From: Rhyzopertha dominica
Taxonomy: Eukaryota; Arthropoda; Insecta; Coleoptera; Bostrichidae
Direction: 5' to 3'
Assembly: GCA_025024175.1 (NCBI GenBank)
Contig: QCXZ01000137.1
Span: forward strand, 21,142,001-21,206,000
DNA: 64,000 nt
Shown: one piece after another, positions 1-9,839 of the stretch
How positions within the stretch are numbered: position 1 is the first letter of the stretch
Layout: every line of letters begins with the position of its first letter
Position numbers and translations under genes: made by a program
The notes under the pieces: generated by a model
What the model was told of the DNA's origin: nothing
What the model saw: only the letters and a program-made list of their open reading frames with translations
The model's database searches: none

Positions 1-2336
1 TTTTTGTCTCTGAGTGTGTAATTACTGCATCAAGTGAGGATTAACACTGCTTCGGTATCTGCACTTATGCCGATTAATATGACGATTTAAGAAATTTAGT
101 CTGAGAAGCAAGTGATGTACGTTACGTTAAATTCTCACAGAATTCCAGCCGTTTATCAAAATCGTTTTAGTTCACGCGTTAAGTGCATTTTGAAAGGATA
201 AAACTTATGTTTGTGGAGAATCTTTGCGATATCTTTCGAACAGATTAAGACATTTTCAATGAGTGCAACATGACCAAAATGGAAACAGCAGTAACTTCAT
301 CAGCAACGACTTGGATGATTTTATGTTTCTCATTCTGAACTGATGCAATCTGCCTAAATTTTGTCATAAGTTCCAAGACGTATTTGTAACGAACATCAGG
401 TTTATCCAGATGCAATTCGTTGAAGCTGCTAGCAGTAGCTTTAGCATAGTTATTTTTGTAAAATAAACAAAAAAATCATGGATAAACATAATTTTGGATT
501 GAATAGTATGTACGTACAACAACGCAAGGTGCGTAGAAAGTTAGGAAGGTAAAAACCACGACAAAAATGAACATTCACTAAAGTGTTTCAGTTTTTTAAC
601 GCTTTAGAGATCCACTGATACGTTTTCGTTTTCTTAAAATATCTAAATCTAATTTACCAGCTGCACTAACAAACAGAACTTCCGCGTTAAATTGATTTAA
701 CATTTCTTATTGATAAAAATTGTATTATTTGTTTTTGTTCCTATGCGTTTTCAAAATGGGTTTTAAAGACCTTTAAATGAGGTATTACTAGACCCTCCTT
801 CGCGATTCAAAAATTAAGGGTGCGAGTTGCCGGGGTAAGAAGTTGTTCTACCATAGGAATTGCTCGAGGGTGACTCGTTTTCAATGAAAACAGTCGATAC
901 ACTAACTGACGGTCAGTTTTTCGGCCTTATCGATGCACTGGTTTTTCATTTAGCAAAACAGGGGAAACTTAATTTCGTCGCTAGCAAGTTACTATTGTGT
1001 TTTCTATAGCTACTGCTAGTAGTTTTTAATGTTTATTTTGTTTTTCGAACATGTGTATAGGTATTGTTTTAGTGCTCCACACATACAAGCTAAGCTTTGT
1101 GTAGCTAATCTTAACGATAACGCAAAAATGTTTTCCAACATGTTTAAAAACTTGTTTTTGATTTTAACTACGCTAAACTCACGTAACTCACATTTTCAAT
1201 GACAACACTGTATTTAAAGTTTTAGTTTTATTAAAAATTTTATTATCTTTTAAACTGTAATTTAGTTTTATGTAGTAAAATATAGTTTCTTTTTTTATTA
1301 ACAACTAACATGATCTTCTAAATGTTGATGATGTTTTTGTGTATTCAGTTCCAATTCCTTATGATTTTGACTTTGATTACCCATGTTTTGAGGTACTCAG
1401 GTTTTGAAAAAGTTGGCCTTAGGTGCAGATATTCTCAAAGCATCAAAAACTTATTTAACAAATTCTTGGTTCTTTAATAGAAGAGTATTGTGTATGGCTG
1501 AAACCTTTACTTCTTACGGTAACGTTTTGCACTTTATTACAGCTTCTTCAGATGTACAGCGATTCTAAGTTCTACACAATTATCCATATACAATCTTAGT
1601 CCTGAAGAAGTAGAGACATTAACATTTTTCACCTAACCCTGAATCTACATAGGTAGTTCATATTAACAAAATTTAGTTAACATTAAGAAGATGACCAATT
1701 CGTACATTACGGTGTTTTCTATCATTCATGCTATTATTAATAGGCTGCAATAATTAGAAATACACTAGCTGTGATGATTATTTTGTATACATAAAATCGT
1801 CAGTTTATACAAATTGGACAATTAGCTAAAAGAGTTAAAAATAATCTCCTCTACAAAACCATTATTCATATATACTTAAAATATAATTAAAAACAAAAAC
1901 ACATCCCCGAGTACCTACTCGTAAATAAGGCACACCCATTCTGATGAATTCTGTTTTGGTGCATGGTGACGTCACAACGTCATACAATTGAATTAGGTAA
2001 ACCCATGTTTACATGCGAATGGGAATCTACATCACACCAGTCGCATTTATTTTTGTACCGTAAACTCCACATTTATTATATAACGCCCACGCTATAGATT
2101 ACAGAGGCATGTCAGATTATATTTTAGTGTCACCTTGCATGAACCGCCATCAGATGTGGGGAGAGATTAGCAACGCTCGATGTTATCAGCTGTTTTTGGG
2201 GAAACTAAAAATGGTCTTTATGGTGATGACTAGAACTGCCTTGGAATATTATACAACTGAACTGTAGCATAAATCAAGATTGCTTCCTTTCAGAATATAA
2301 TGTGTCAGGTACCAGCCCATCAATTTAAGTATTCTA
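1..2336. other. AT-rich non-coding stretch, nothing recognised
   Basis: No open frame resembles a known family and there is no obvious repeat pair. The only local structure seen is a 15-bp palindrome near 905-920 (AACTGAC-G-GTCAGTT). Confidence 0.5.
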
Positions 2337-2535
2337 AACTGGTGAGCATAACTATAGCCCCACCCAAAATTTTGGGTGTATCTACCATAAACTTTACGTA
2401 AATTAATTATGCGTTTGGGAACTCNGAATACAAGATAAAAGAACGCTAAAAANTAATTTTTACACCAATTGCATACAATTTTTTTTATTTATTCAAAAAT
2501 ATTCCATAAATCATGGGTGCATAACTATAGCCCCT
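2337..2535 (+). repeat. left terminal inverted repeat of the Tc1-like element
   Basis: This 199-bp arm pairs with 3740-3938. It contains two Ns (near 2425 and 2453). The motif CATAACTATAGCCCC occurs near both its outer end and its inner end. Confidence 0.85.
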
Positions 2536-2573
2536 ATAATACATAACTTTAATAATATTTACTTATCGATAAT

Positions 2574-3617
2574 TTAATAATGGGTTTCTTTACCATTTTT
2601 TCTAATTAACTCGAAAACTCTAGAACGCATACTGTTAACGAAGTTTACGAGTATTTCAGGCTCCAAATTTCTCCAAACTTCCTCTAAAGAATGTTTCAAT
2701 TCGTTAACGGTAGCATATTGCTTGTTGTCTTGGTATAGCCGCCGAACTACGACTCCCCAAAGGTTTTCGATGGGATTCATATCCGGGGAGCATGCAGGCC
2801 ATTCCAACAAATCGATATTTTCATCCCTAAAAAATGCCATCGCCTCTCGTGTATTCGCGCATTATCTTGCTGGAATATGAATCGATTTTGGTTGTTCTCG
2901 TTTAAAAATGGCAATAAGCGGCTTTCCAGGACATCAAGGTACTCTCTTGTATTCATCCGTGTTGTCGGAAAAGCCAAATTCAAAGTTCCTCCTTTGGTAA
3001 AAGCTCCCCACACCATGAGAGTGCCTCCACCAAAATTTCGTTTACTAAGAAATTTAGGCTCTTTACGCAGATCTCTCCAGTAAGAATTAAAACCATCTGG
3101 ACCATCTAGACGGAACTTTTTTTCGTCGGAAAAAATTACCTGAAAGATGTTTGGAGTCTAGGAAAAATTCGGAAAGAAATACAAATTAAATTAAAATTAC
3201 ATGGTCCCAGATTCGGTCCATATTCTGCCGAGCAAATTCTACTCTTTGAATTATGTGGCGCGGGAGAAGCCTTGGTGCTTTTTTCAACTTCTGTCGCACA
3301 ATATGCTCACTTCCACGTATGATTCTGCCTACAGTCCATCGTGAAACATTTGCTCCACATTCTTCACCGATTCGTTTACAGCTTTTTANGCTGTTACTTG
3401 CAGTAGAGACAATTCTTCTTGCCGTCCTAGGTGAAACTTTCTTTTTTGGACCTCCTGTTTTATGTGTCCCATACTCTCCAGGGTTTCTTAGATAATTTGT
3501 AACAACTTTACGCGAGCGGTTAATTCTTCTGGAAATTTCTCGTCGACTTAGACCTTCGTCTTGGAAAGCCAAAATTTTACCCTTCTCAATCTCCGATAAG
3601 TAGGATCCGCGGGGCAT
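2574..3617 (-). pseudogene. Tc1/mariner-superfamily DDE transposase, frameshifted
   Basis: The N-terminal part (3617 to about 3201) starts MPRGSYLSEIEKGKI and holds two helix-turn-helix segments of Tc1-like DNA-binding type (EGLSRREISRRINRS, then WTVGRIIRGSEH). The catalytic part shows the first Asp in FSDEKKFRLDGPDG, the second Asp in QQDNARIH and the Glu in SPDMNPIENLWG, the DDE triad of a cut-and-paste transposase. Two breaks are visible. A 61-bp segment at 3140-3200 begins GT and ends AG, and removing it restores WDH-VIFSDEKK. Near 2845-2850 a small deletion after QQDNARIH shifts the frame before AMAFFRDENID. After allowing for that deletion, the second Asp to Glu spacing fits DD34E. One N lies at about 3390. 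Confidence 0.85.
3140..3200 (-). other. possible 61-bp GT-AG intron in the Tc1 transposase
   Basis: On the minus strand the segment starts GTAATTTTAATT and ends in a pyrimidine-rich tract with CTTTCAG. The codons on either side join in frame to rebuild the conserved VIFSDEKK block. The GTAATTTT at its start is repeated directly after its 3' end (GTAATTTTTTCC), so a tandem-duplication origin is also possible. Confidence 0.6.
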
Positions 3618-3739
3618 TTTGCACTAATTGATACAATTTGTGACTTTAATACTGTCAAATAGTGGCATTTGTTTATGTTGACAACAAAAATCAAAGCCAC
3701 CCAAATATTATTTTTTGCGGAAAATAACGGAAAGACAGT

Positions 3740-3938
3740 AGGGGCTATAGTTATGCACCCATGATTTATGCAATATTGTTGAATAAATAATATAAATTGT
3801 TTGCAATTGGTGTAAAATTTATTTTTTAGCGTTCTATTACCTTGTATTCTGAGTTCCCAAACGCATAATTAATTCACGTAAAGTTTATGGTAGATACAGC
3901 CAAAATTTGGGGTGGGGCTATAGTTATGCTCACCAGTT
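3740..3938 (-). repeat. right terminal inverted repeat of the Tc1-like element
   Basis: This is the partner of 2337-2535, also 199 bp, with a few substitutions and no Ns. Confidence 0.85.
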
Positions 3939-6739
3939 TATTATACTTGTATATGAGAAGTTTGAGCAATTTTTAAAAATAGAATAGACTGAAGCTGATC
4001 ATTTACCTTTGATGCACCACATTAATTTATCGATCGCGATTTCTAACAGCAGGGCGAAATAAGCATTTTATTACAAATACCGCAGATATTTGTCCGTTTC
4101 TTGTAGCGTGCTGTACTAAATGGAAAGGAAAAGTGTGAAACATTGTATTATTTTCATTTCAAAAAACGCATAATATTTCCACTTCACAAAAACGCACAAT
4201 ATTTTATGCTGAATGCGTATAACCAATGACCTAAATAAATTCTATAAATAATTAGATCAACTTAAAATGCAGTAAGAGTTGGATTGGATATTTAAAACTT
4301 CATACTTGTTTAGGGGAATACGAACAATTCGACAACGTTGCCTCCACCGAGGCAACCGACAAAATATTCTAATGTACATTCTATTTCATTTCAGAACGTT
4401 TGACCGAGAGTATATAAAGACGAAGCAGCGAGGACGATGGATCATTCCATCAATTAGCCCAATAAGCCAGTCAATAGTGTGAGGTTACATGGCAAAATTT
4501 GTTAGTTCGAGTGTTCGGAGTTAAATTTTGTGTTCTAGTTATACCTTTTGTAAGTATCGGTGAAATAAAGTACTTTCGAGATCAAAAATGTGTTGCAATG
4601 CTTTCCAAAATAGTTGAGTGCATTTACTGCAGTATATCTGACTTCGAACGTTATGCTAATACGTATATTATGTATTCAAATTTTTACACTTAAAATGATT
4701 GCCTAAAACAGTGTTGGCAAAGTATCACATCATAAAAAACTTACTTACGCGTTTTACAAAAAATTATCGATCAATCGTTCTTCTGTAAATACTTTGCTTG
4801 CATTCATAGATACTAAGGTAGTTGTCATTCCTATCACTTGTATCTGATTGTTTTACGTTAACCCCACATAAATTTATGCATTCAGCAATGAGATTTAATC
4901 GTAATACGCTTTTTTTCTTATAAACAGATCAATATGGTAACCGGTGACGACACACTAAAAGTACAGGGTTTTCAGTGCAAGAGTTTTATGGTTAACTAGG
5001 CGCTTTTACACTTTATAAAATTTTATGTTAAAAATAGCAAAAATGGTGCGATTAGGAAAAGATCCTTGGAAGGTGACACCAAACAAGAACAGTGGAAATA
5101 TAGCCACAGACAAGATTGTCTTGCGAGTGGAAAGAAATGATATAAATGTCGAGCGGTAATCGAATTCTTCANAAATTCTAATTGTTAATTGACTCTCAGA
5201 AACTTAGCGCCGTCATTGTATTGCATATGCCCGATACTTTTTGAAGCTGCATGTTATGATCGCGAAATTATTATTTTTATAAACATAAAAGAACACAAAA
5301 TCACATCATCTTTGCCCTTCTATTTAAGTATCTACGGACCGATCCCAAGGAGCTGCAAAACCCTGCATGTAATAGAATAAATTTCTTGACCTAAAATGTC
5401 CTACTAACTATCCTCCCACCGAGACTAATTTTTTCAGGGTTCATGTATATGTTTGTATGTATATTTTTAAGGTAACGTTGGAGCACGAACTCTACTGTTA
5501 TAAGGGATAGTGATTATGCCCTCAAACACTTATCCGCAATTACACAATTATAAAAAAAAATCTGATCCACTTAAATTCGTACAAATCATCGTTTAAAATG
5601 ATTTATTCACTCGACTTGGGCAAACCCAATTTTAATTTGAATCTTGTAAGTAAACAAAGTCTGGTTCGCTAGGTAGGTACTACCGTTGTCTTACCTGACA
5701 TATATTTCAAATTTGTATCGGAAGGAAGAATAGTTTAATTCAAATATGGAAAAATAGAGTATGCATGTCAAAATCATCGTAAGCAACAGATTTTTTTGCC
5801 TATATCAACCTGAAATTTGGATTAAGCCTCGCATCCGTATTTGGCAGTTTCTAGTTAGCAAGTTTCAAGTTCCTTATAGTGATGTGCTGAGTCTCGTTCT
5901 GCTATATTACGCCCAATATTTATTATAGCAAACTTTTGTTTCTACAACTACTACTAATTTCCTTTAAGATACGGATTTCCATACACAGAAGTTACCTTCA
6001 AGTTACGAACGCAGCTAAGAGGCGAAACGCAGTAAGTACGATTCCTTGAATAACATTTTGGGTAATCTTTAGGCTTATGTCGGTGTGCGAGATGCGTGCT
6101 GAGGCGTTCTGATGCAGCCTCTGCTCTGGATCAATAACAACGCCGCCGGCTTGCCACTGTCCTGCCTCTTTGCTGCACACAACGGCCATGTGTATTATTA
6201 CAGTTACACCATAGGTGTAATAACTTATGTAAAGGAAAACATCTTTACAGTACAAGAGAAATATTTACATTAAAGCCCTTGGCTGGTATAAATCAGCAGA
6301 TGGTGGTAACATAAACTAACGACCACAAATTAAGGAGCAAAATCTCACATCGTTTAAATAATGTATCAAACCAGTTGCCTTTTCTCGTTTTCTTCTCTAG
6401 ATATTTATTAATTCATTCTCAAAAACTCTCGTTAGTGAAGATCCTTGGAAAAAAAAATAATAGAATCGAAGCTGTCTTTTCTTGGTAATTTGATGAAGCT
6501 GGCACAAGATAACTTCTTGAGACGAGGCGGGCTGCAGGTTCCTGCCTCAAACAGATGGGTAGTCCAAGTGGTTACAACTTGACTGGAGAGGAGTATGGTT
6601 TTTATACTAGAGCATGACCAGCTCTAGGTGATATTTTCGGGAAAAGGGCGTGCACCACAGGAGAACATCCGCATTGTGCAGGTGCCTATATGTTTTGAAC
6701 CCAAGAACGGCCAGTACCGCTAAGTAGCTTGTGCTGCGT
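3939..6739. other. non-coding stretch with one GC-rich patch
   Basis: Mostly AT-rich sequence with no recognised gene or element. A patch at about 6085-6185 is clearly richer in G+C. On the minus strand it reads as an open frame (KEAGQWQAGGVVIDPEQ), but no family is recognised and no splice context is convincing. A second, weaker patch at 6515-6720 also gives no recognisable protein. Confidence 0.4.
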
Positions 6740-7230
6740 GTTCAGTATGGCTATAACTATGTTTATTTTCAATGTGTCAGCTTTGCTTGCTGGTAAATTC
6801 AGAAAATTTTCTGGAAAATTCAATGTTATCTGTCCATCACCGATGTCTTTAATTGATGTTTTTTTAGCATTTCTCAGATGTTATCTGTTACATGTGCTTC
6901 CTGATCTGTCTCATTTTTGATACTATTTATTATAGCTTCCCAAATTCTTTTTGTTTGACTTGAAGGATTCATTTATTGCAGATATCTTTGCACTGTTTTA
7001 ACAAAGTTCAGCATCGATTGAATTGTTAGCAGTTATTTTATAGTATATATTAATTTTGTATTTGGTTTGACTTTTTATTCCTGCCATTCCTCTAATGTAT
7101 TTAATTTCAATTTCTTGCAGTTTACTATTCTGTTTTCTTGTAAGAACGCGTAATTTGCAGTCATATGTTAAAAATTATCGACAAATGGTCTTATAAACAC
7201 TCAATTTCATTTCTACTGAGATTTATTTTT
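6740..7230 (-). pseudogene. non-LTR retrotransposon 3' coding remnant
   Basis: Read on the minus strand, about 7165-7080 gives TYDCKLRVLTRKQNSKLQEI followed by EIKYIRGMAGI. This matches the region after the reverse-transcriptase domain of RTE/L1-like non-LTR elements (pattern TYG-ETWxLTKKLxxKLxxxEMKxLRRxxG). Further on, about 6965-6935, QTKRIWEA fits the usual ending of these proteins. Stops interrupt the frame throughout, so this is an old fragment. It faces away from the next remnant at 7240. Confidence 0.55.
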
Positions 7231-7239
7231 ACGTTATTT

Positions 7240-7830
7240 CGCCCTTTTTCACTCATGTATGTCTTATGGAATAACAATCTGGGGAAATGCAGCTGATTGC
7301 CATTTGGATCATTTATTTTTAATGCAGAAAAAAGCTATAAGGGCCATCGTGGGAGCCTCTTCCGTTAACTCTGCTAGACCACCTTTACTCAATTAAAAAA
7401 CAAAAAAAACATTGTACGCACTTTTTGTGTTGGAAATATTGTGTCTTACAAAACAAGAACTAGAAAAATATGGGCAGCATTGTGACCGTCACAAGCATGG
7501 TACCAGGAGAAATAAAGATTTAATAGATAAATATGAACGTACAGATAAATGAAAAAATGTTGTTATCCAATATTTTAATTGTCTTCCCTCAAGTATACGT
7601 TCTTTGAATAAAATGTCATTCAAAAAAGAGCTGAAGGCATTTCTGTTATCGAAACCTCTGTACAGCAAACAGTTTTTCTGTTGTCCAAGATTTGTCTTGA
7701 TTGTGTAGATATGTCTTAATATTTATTTGTAGTATATGTGTATATGCTAAATGTCTAATTTTTTATCTTGACGTTTGTATAAACTGTAATGTTTTTAGCA
7801 CTAAATAAACATTATTATTATTATAAATCC
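7240..7830 (+). pseudogene. 5'-truncated jockey/CR1-like non-LTR retrotransposon 3' end
   Basis: The plus strand at about 7262-7396 reads YGITIWGNAADCHLDHLFLM then QKKAIRAIVGASSVNSARP. This is the conserved segment after the reverse transcriptase in jockey/CR1-type elements (SYGIxxWGNS...QKKAIR). After one or two frameshifts it continues with LFVLEILCLTKQELEKYG and then NVVIQYFNCLPSSIRSLNKM, FKKELKAFLLSKPLYS, the typical C-terminal tail. The copy ends in AAATAAACATTATTATTATTA (7802-7822), the short triplet tail common for these elements, which supports the 3' boundary. Confidence 0.8.
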
Positions 7831-7923
7831 GTATTAGTTTAATCATATTTTGCATCCTCATGTCAATTTCCATTTCTTAACTGTTAACAATCTGAATGGT
7901 AATTCCTAACTAAATATACTTTC

Positions 7924-8754
7924 AAAATAGGATATTGGGTGCCCAAAAATTTTTTTTGTTAATTATCATATTTTGCAAATAAAGTTAATTTTTGTAAATA
8001 TTTTTTTACCTTACCCCGTACAATAAATATTGCTTTATAGTTGGATGCCGCCTTTTATTTTCTTCAATTTGTGTCTTTACCATGTATGCGTAATTTTTAC
8101 TCCTTCTTAGTGAAAAATAAGAAAAACTATTAGCCGCCATTTTTGTTAATAGGGTTGTTCAGAATTTTTTAAGTGTTATTTTAGTAGCTTATTACGGTAC
8201 AAATTATGACTACATACCCATCGCTGCACACAAAACACCAAAATTTTGAGTAACTTTTAAATAAATAAAGTACAAAGTTCGTTCTACAGAGAGAGAGGCT
8301 AGGAAACGAAACCCTGCGATGAGGCCAGTGCGTTATGTAGGAAATCAAAATAGCCTCATCGCAGGGTTTCGTTTCCTATAGCCACTCTCTCTGTAGAACG
8401 AACTTTGTACTTTATTTATTTAAAAGTTACTCCAAATTTTAGGGTTTTGTGCGCAGCGATGGGTATGTAGGCATAATTTGTACCGTAATAAGCTACTAAA
8501 GTAACACTTAAAAAATTCTGAATAACCCTATTAACAAAAATGGCAGCAACTAGTTTTTCTTATTTTTCACTAAGAAGGAGTAAAAATTACGCATACATGG
8601 TAATGATACAAATTGAAGAAAATAAAAGCCGGCATCCAACTATAAAGCAATATTTGTTATACGGGGTAAGGATAAAAAGGATACAAAAATTAACTTTATT
8701 TGCAAAATATGATAATTAACAAAAAAAATTTTTGGACACCCAATATCCTATTTT
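7924..8754. mobile_element. foldback element with two 402-bp arms
   Basis: The arms 7924-8325 and 8353-8754 are near-perfect inverted copies separated by a 27-bp loop (8326-8352). The outer tips read AAAATAGGATATTGGGTG and its complement. No open frame is present, so it is a non-autonomous element or MITE-like hairpin. I could not fix a clean target duplication because the flanks are AT-rich and partly symmetrical (CTTTC/TAAAG). The superfamily is unknown. Confidence 0.85.
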
Positions 8755-8954
8755 TAAAGAGTTTAAAAATACCTACAATTTCATATATAACTTAAGGTTG
8801 TACCTAAAAAAATAGCGAAAATACGAGCCTGGGAAGTTTTAAGTGGCGAACCCTGTATCTGAAGTACTCTACTTGCTACCTTTTCCATAATATGGCAGTC
8901 GAAAAATTACTGACATAGTGTAATCTATCAGAAGATTGGGCGTTTTTGTCGGAT
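8755..8954. other. short non-coding spacer
   Basis: No gene or repeat recognised between the foldback element and the Penelope-derived palindrome. Confidence 0.4.
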
Positions 8955-9011
8955 TATAAAAATCTTGACATGTTGTTTTCCGGGCTGGTTCCCACGTTGG
9001 TTATTTGACCT

Positions 9012-9046
9012 TGACGTTTCGACACTCATGTCGGTGTCTTCCTCAG
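9012..9046 (-). ncRNA. hammerhead-ribozyme-like core in the left arm of the Penelope palindrome
   Basis: On the minus strand: CTGAGGA (9046-9040), a linker A, a stem II hairpin GACAC/GTGTC with an 8-nt loop, then GAAACGTC ending at 9013. The order matches the hammerhead core (CUGANGA, stem II, GAAA, minimal stem III, UH cleavage site). The ACGT after GAA is self-complementary, as in the minimal, possibly dimeric hammerheads reported from Penelope-like elements. Stem I is weak: only about CTT/AAG. Confidence 0.65.
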
Positions 9047-9058
9047 AAGTAGCTACTT

Positions 9059-9092
9059 TTGAGGAAGATACCGACATGAGTGTCGAAACGTC
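9059..9092 (+). ncRNA. hammerhead-ribozyme-like core, right arm, first base mutated
   Basis: This is the mirror copy of the core at 9046-9012. It begins TTGAGGA instead of CTGAGGA, so the first conserved C is changed. Stem II has one mismatch (GATAC/GTGTC). GAAACGTC is kept. It is probably inactive or weak. Confidence 0.5.
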
Positions 9093-9689
9093 AAGGTCAA
9101 ATAACCAACGTGGGAACCAGCCCGGAAAACAACGTCATCGACAACAACCACGGAAGCCTTCAAACCAATATAAAAATCTTATTTCGTTTGGAAGTATTTC
9201 TATTTTTAAGGTATTAGAGTTGAGTGAATAATGGAACTAGCACAAGATGAGTTACTGCGATTTTCGTTGTGGTTTCAAGAATTAAAATTAAGGAGTGAGC
9301 GTCCCGCATCATCTGTTGTAGCGGAAAACATTGATGCTATACGATGAATTATTTAATATCGTTGGGTACCTGATAATATGAAAATGGCCTAAAAAAAGAT
9401 CGAGTCAAATGCTGTACAGAAAAGTTAAAAAAATTAATAATGTGTTTTCTAAACATATACCAAGCAACAATCAACAGTTTGACTGTTTCAAAATGAAAAT
9501 TTGCCAGCAAGTTGTTCGTAACCAAATAGGGTCATGTTCACATAACTCCTTTAAACAATCGTCGTACTGTAAATTAATGGAATTGTATGCAACAATTTGC
9601 CTGTCAGAAATCATTGATGAAAACACAACCCTAAATGTTAAAGCATTCTTCATTATGATAACCTGCAATCGATTTTATGCAACGCAATG

Positions 9690-9830
9690 TATCAAATTAA
9701 GGACTCATACACCCTGTAGTGTCGACTTGGCTCCAAGTAAATTTTTTACCTTACGTATAATGAAAACTAAAATGCGTGGCTACAGCTTTTTTTAGCTTTT
9801 TTGCCACCTGAAGCAGTTAGACACTTCGGA
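9690..9830 (+). pseudogene. mariner-type transposase remnant
   Basis: The reading LRTHTPCSVDLAPSKFFTL followed by KTKMRG corresponds to the conserved mariner block HPPYSPDLAPSDFFLF...LKxxLRG around the third catalytic residue. The change YSPDLAPSDFF to CSVDLAPSKFF loses the catalytic Asp. The sequence beyond 9795 continues poorly in other frames. Upstream sequence is too decayed to place. Confidence 0.6.
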
Positions 9831-9839
9831 ATGGAATAA

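Larger units (their letters stand above)
2337..3938 (-). mobile_element. Tc1-like DNA transposon, nearly full length, 1602 bp
   Basis: The element is bounded by TA dinucleotides (2335-2336 and 3939-3940) and begins and ends with the inverted sequence AACTGGTGAGCATAAC. The inverted repeats are long and equal, 199 bp each. The inner ends of the repeats carry the same GGGGCTATAGTTATGC motif that lies near the outer tips, so each arm has an outer and an inner copy of a possible transposase-binding site, as in the IR/DR group of Tc1 elements. Inside is one minus-strand transposase gene with a small frameshifting deletion and an intron-like insert, so this copy is probably dead as written. Confidence 0.9.
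8955..9180. mobile_element. Penelope-like element 3' ends joined as a 162-bp palindrome with 12-bp target duplication
   Basis: The palindrome spans 8972-9133 with its centre at 9052/9053 (AGTAGCTACT). The right half runs on through ACAACAACCACGGAAGCCTT to about 9168. The same end sequence closes the Penelope copy at about 35314-35345 (minus strand). The whole is bracketed by the direct repeat TATAAAAATCTT at 8955-8966 and 9169-9180, a convincing target-site duplication. Penelope-like elements are known to carry terminal repeats in direct or inverted orientation, so this looks like an extreme 5'-truncated, head-to-head insertion. The plus-strand open frame across it is a by-product of the repeat. 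Confidence 0.8.

Noticed and set aside
8965..9231. 88-residue open frame across the Penelope palindrome
   Set aside because: Its sequence is fully explained by the inverted terminal repeat; the same frame content appears in reverse.
9409..9795. 128-residue plus-strand open frame as a gene
   Set aside because: Only its last third resembles mariner transposase, with the catalytic block altered; it is treated as a remnant, not a gene.
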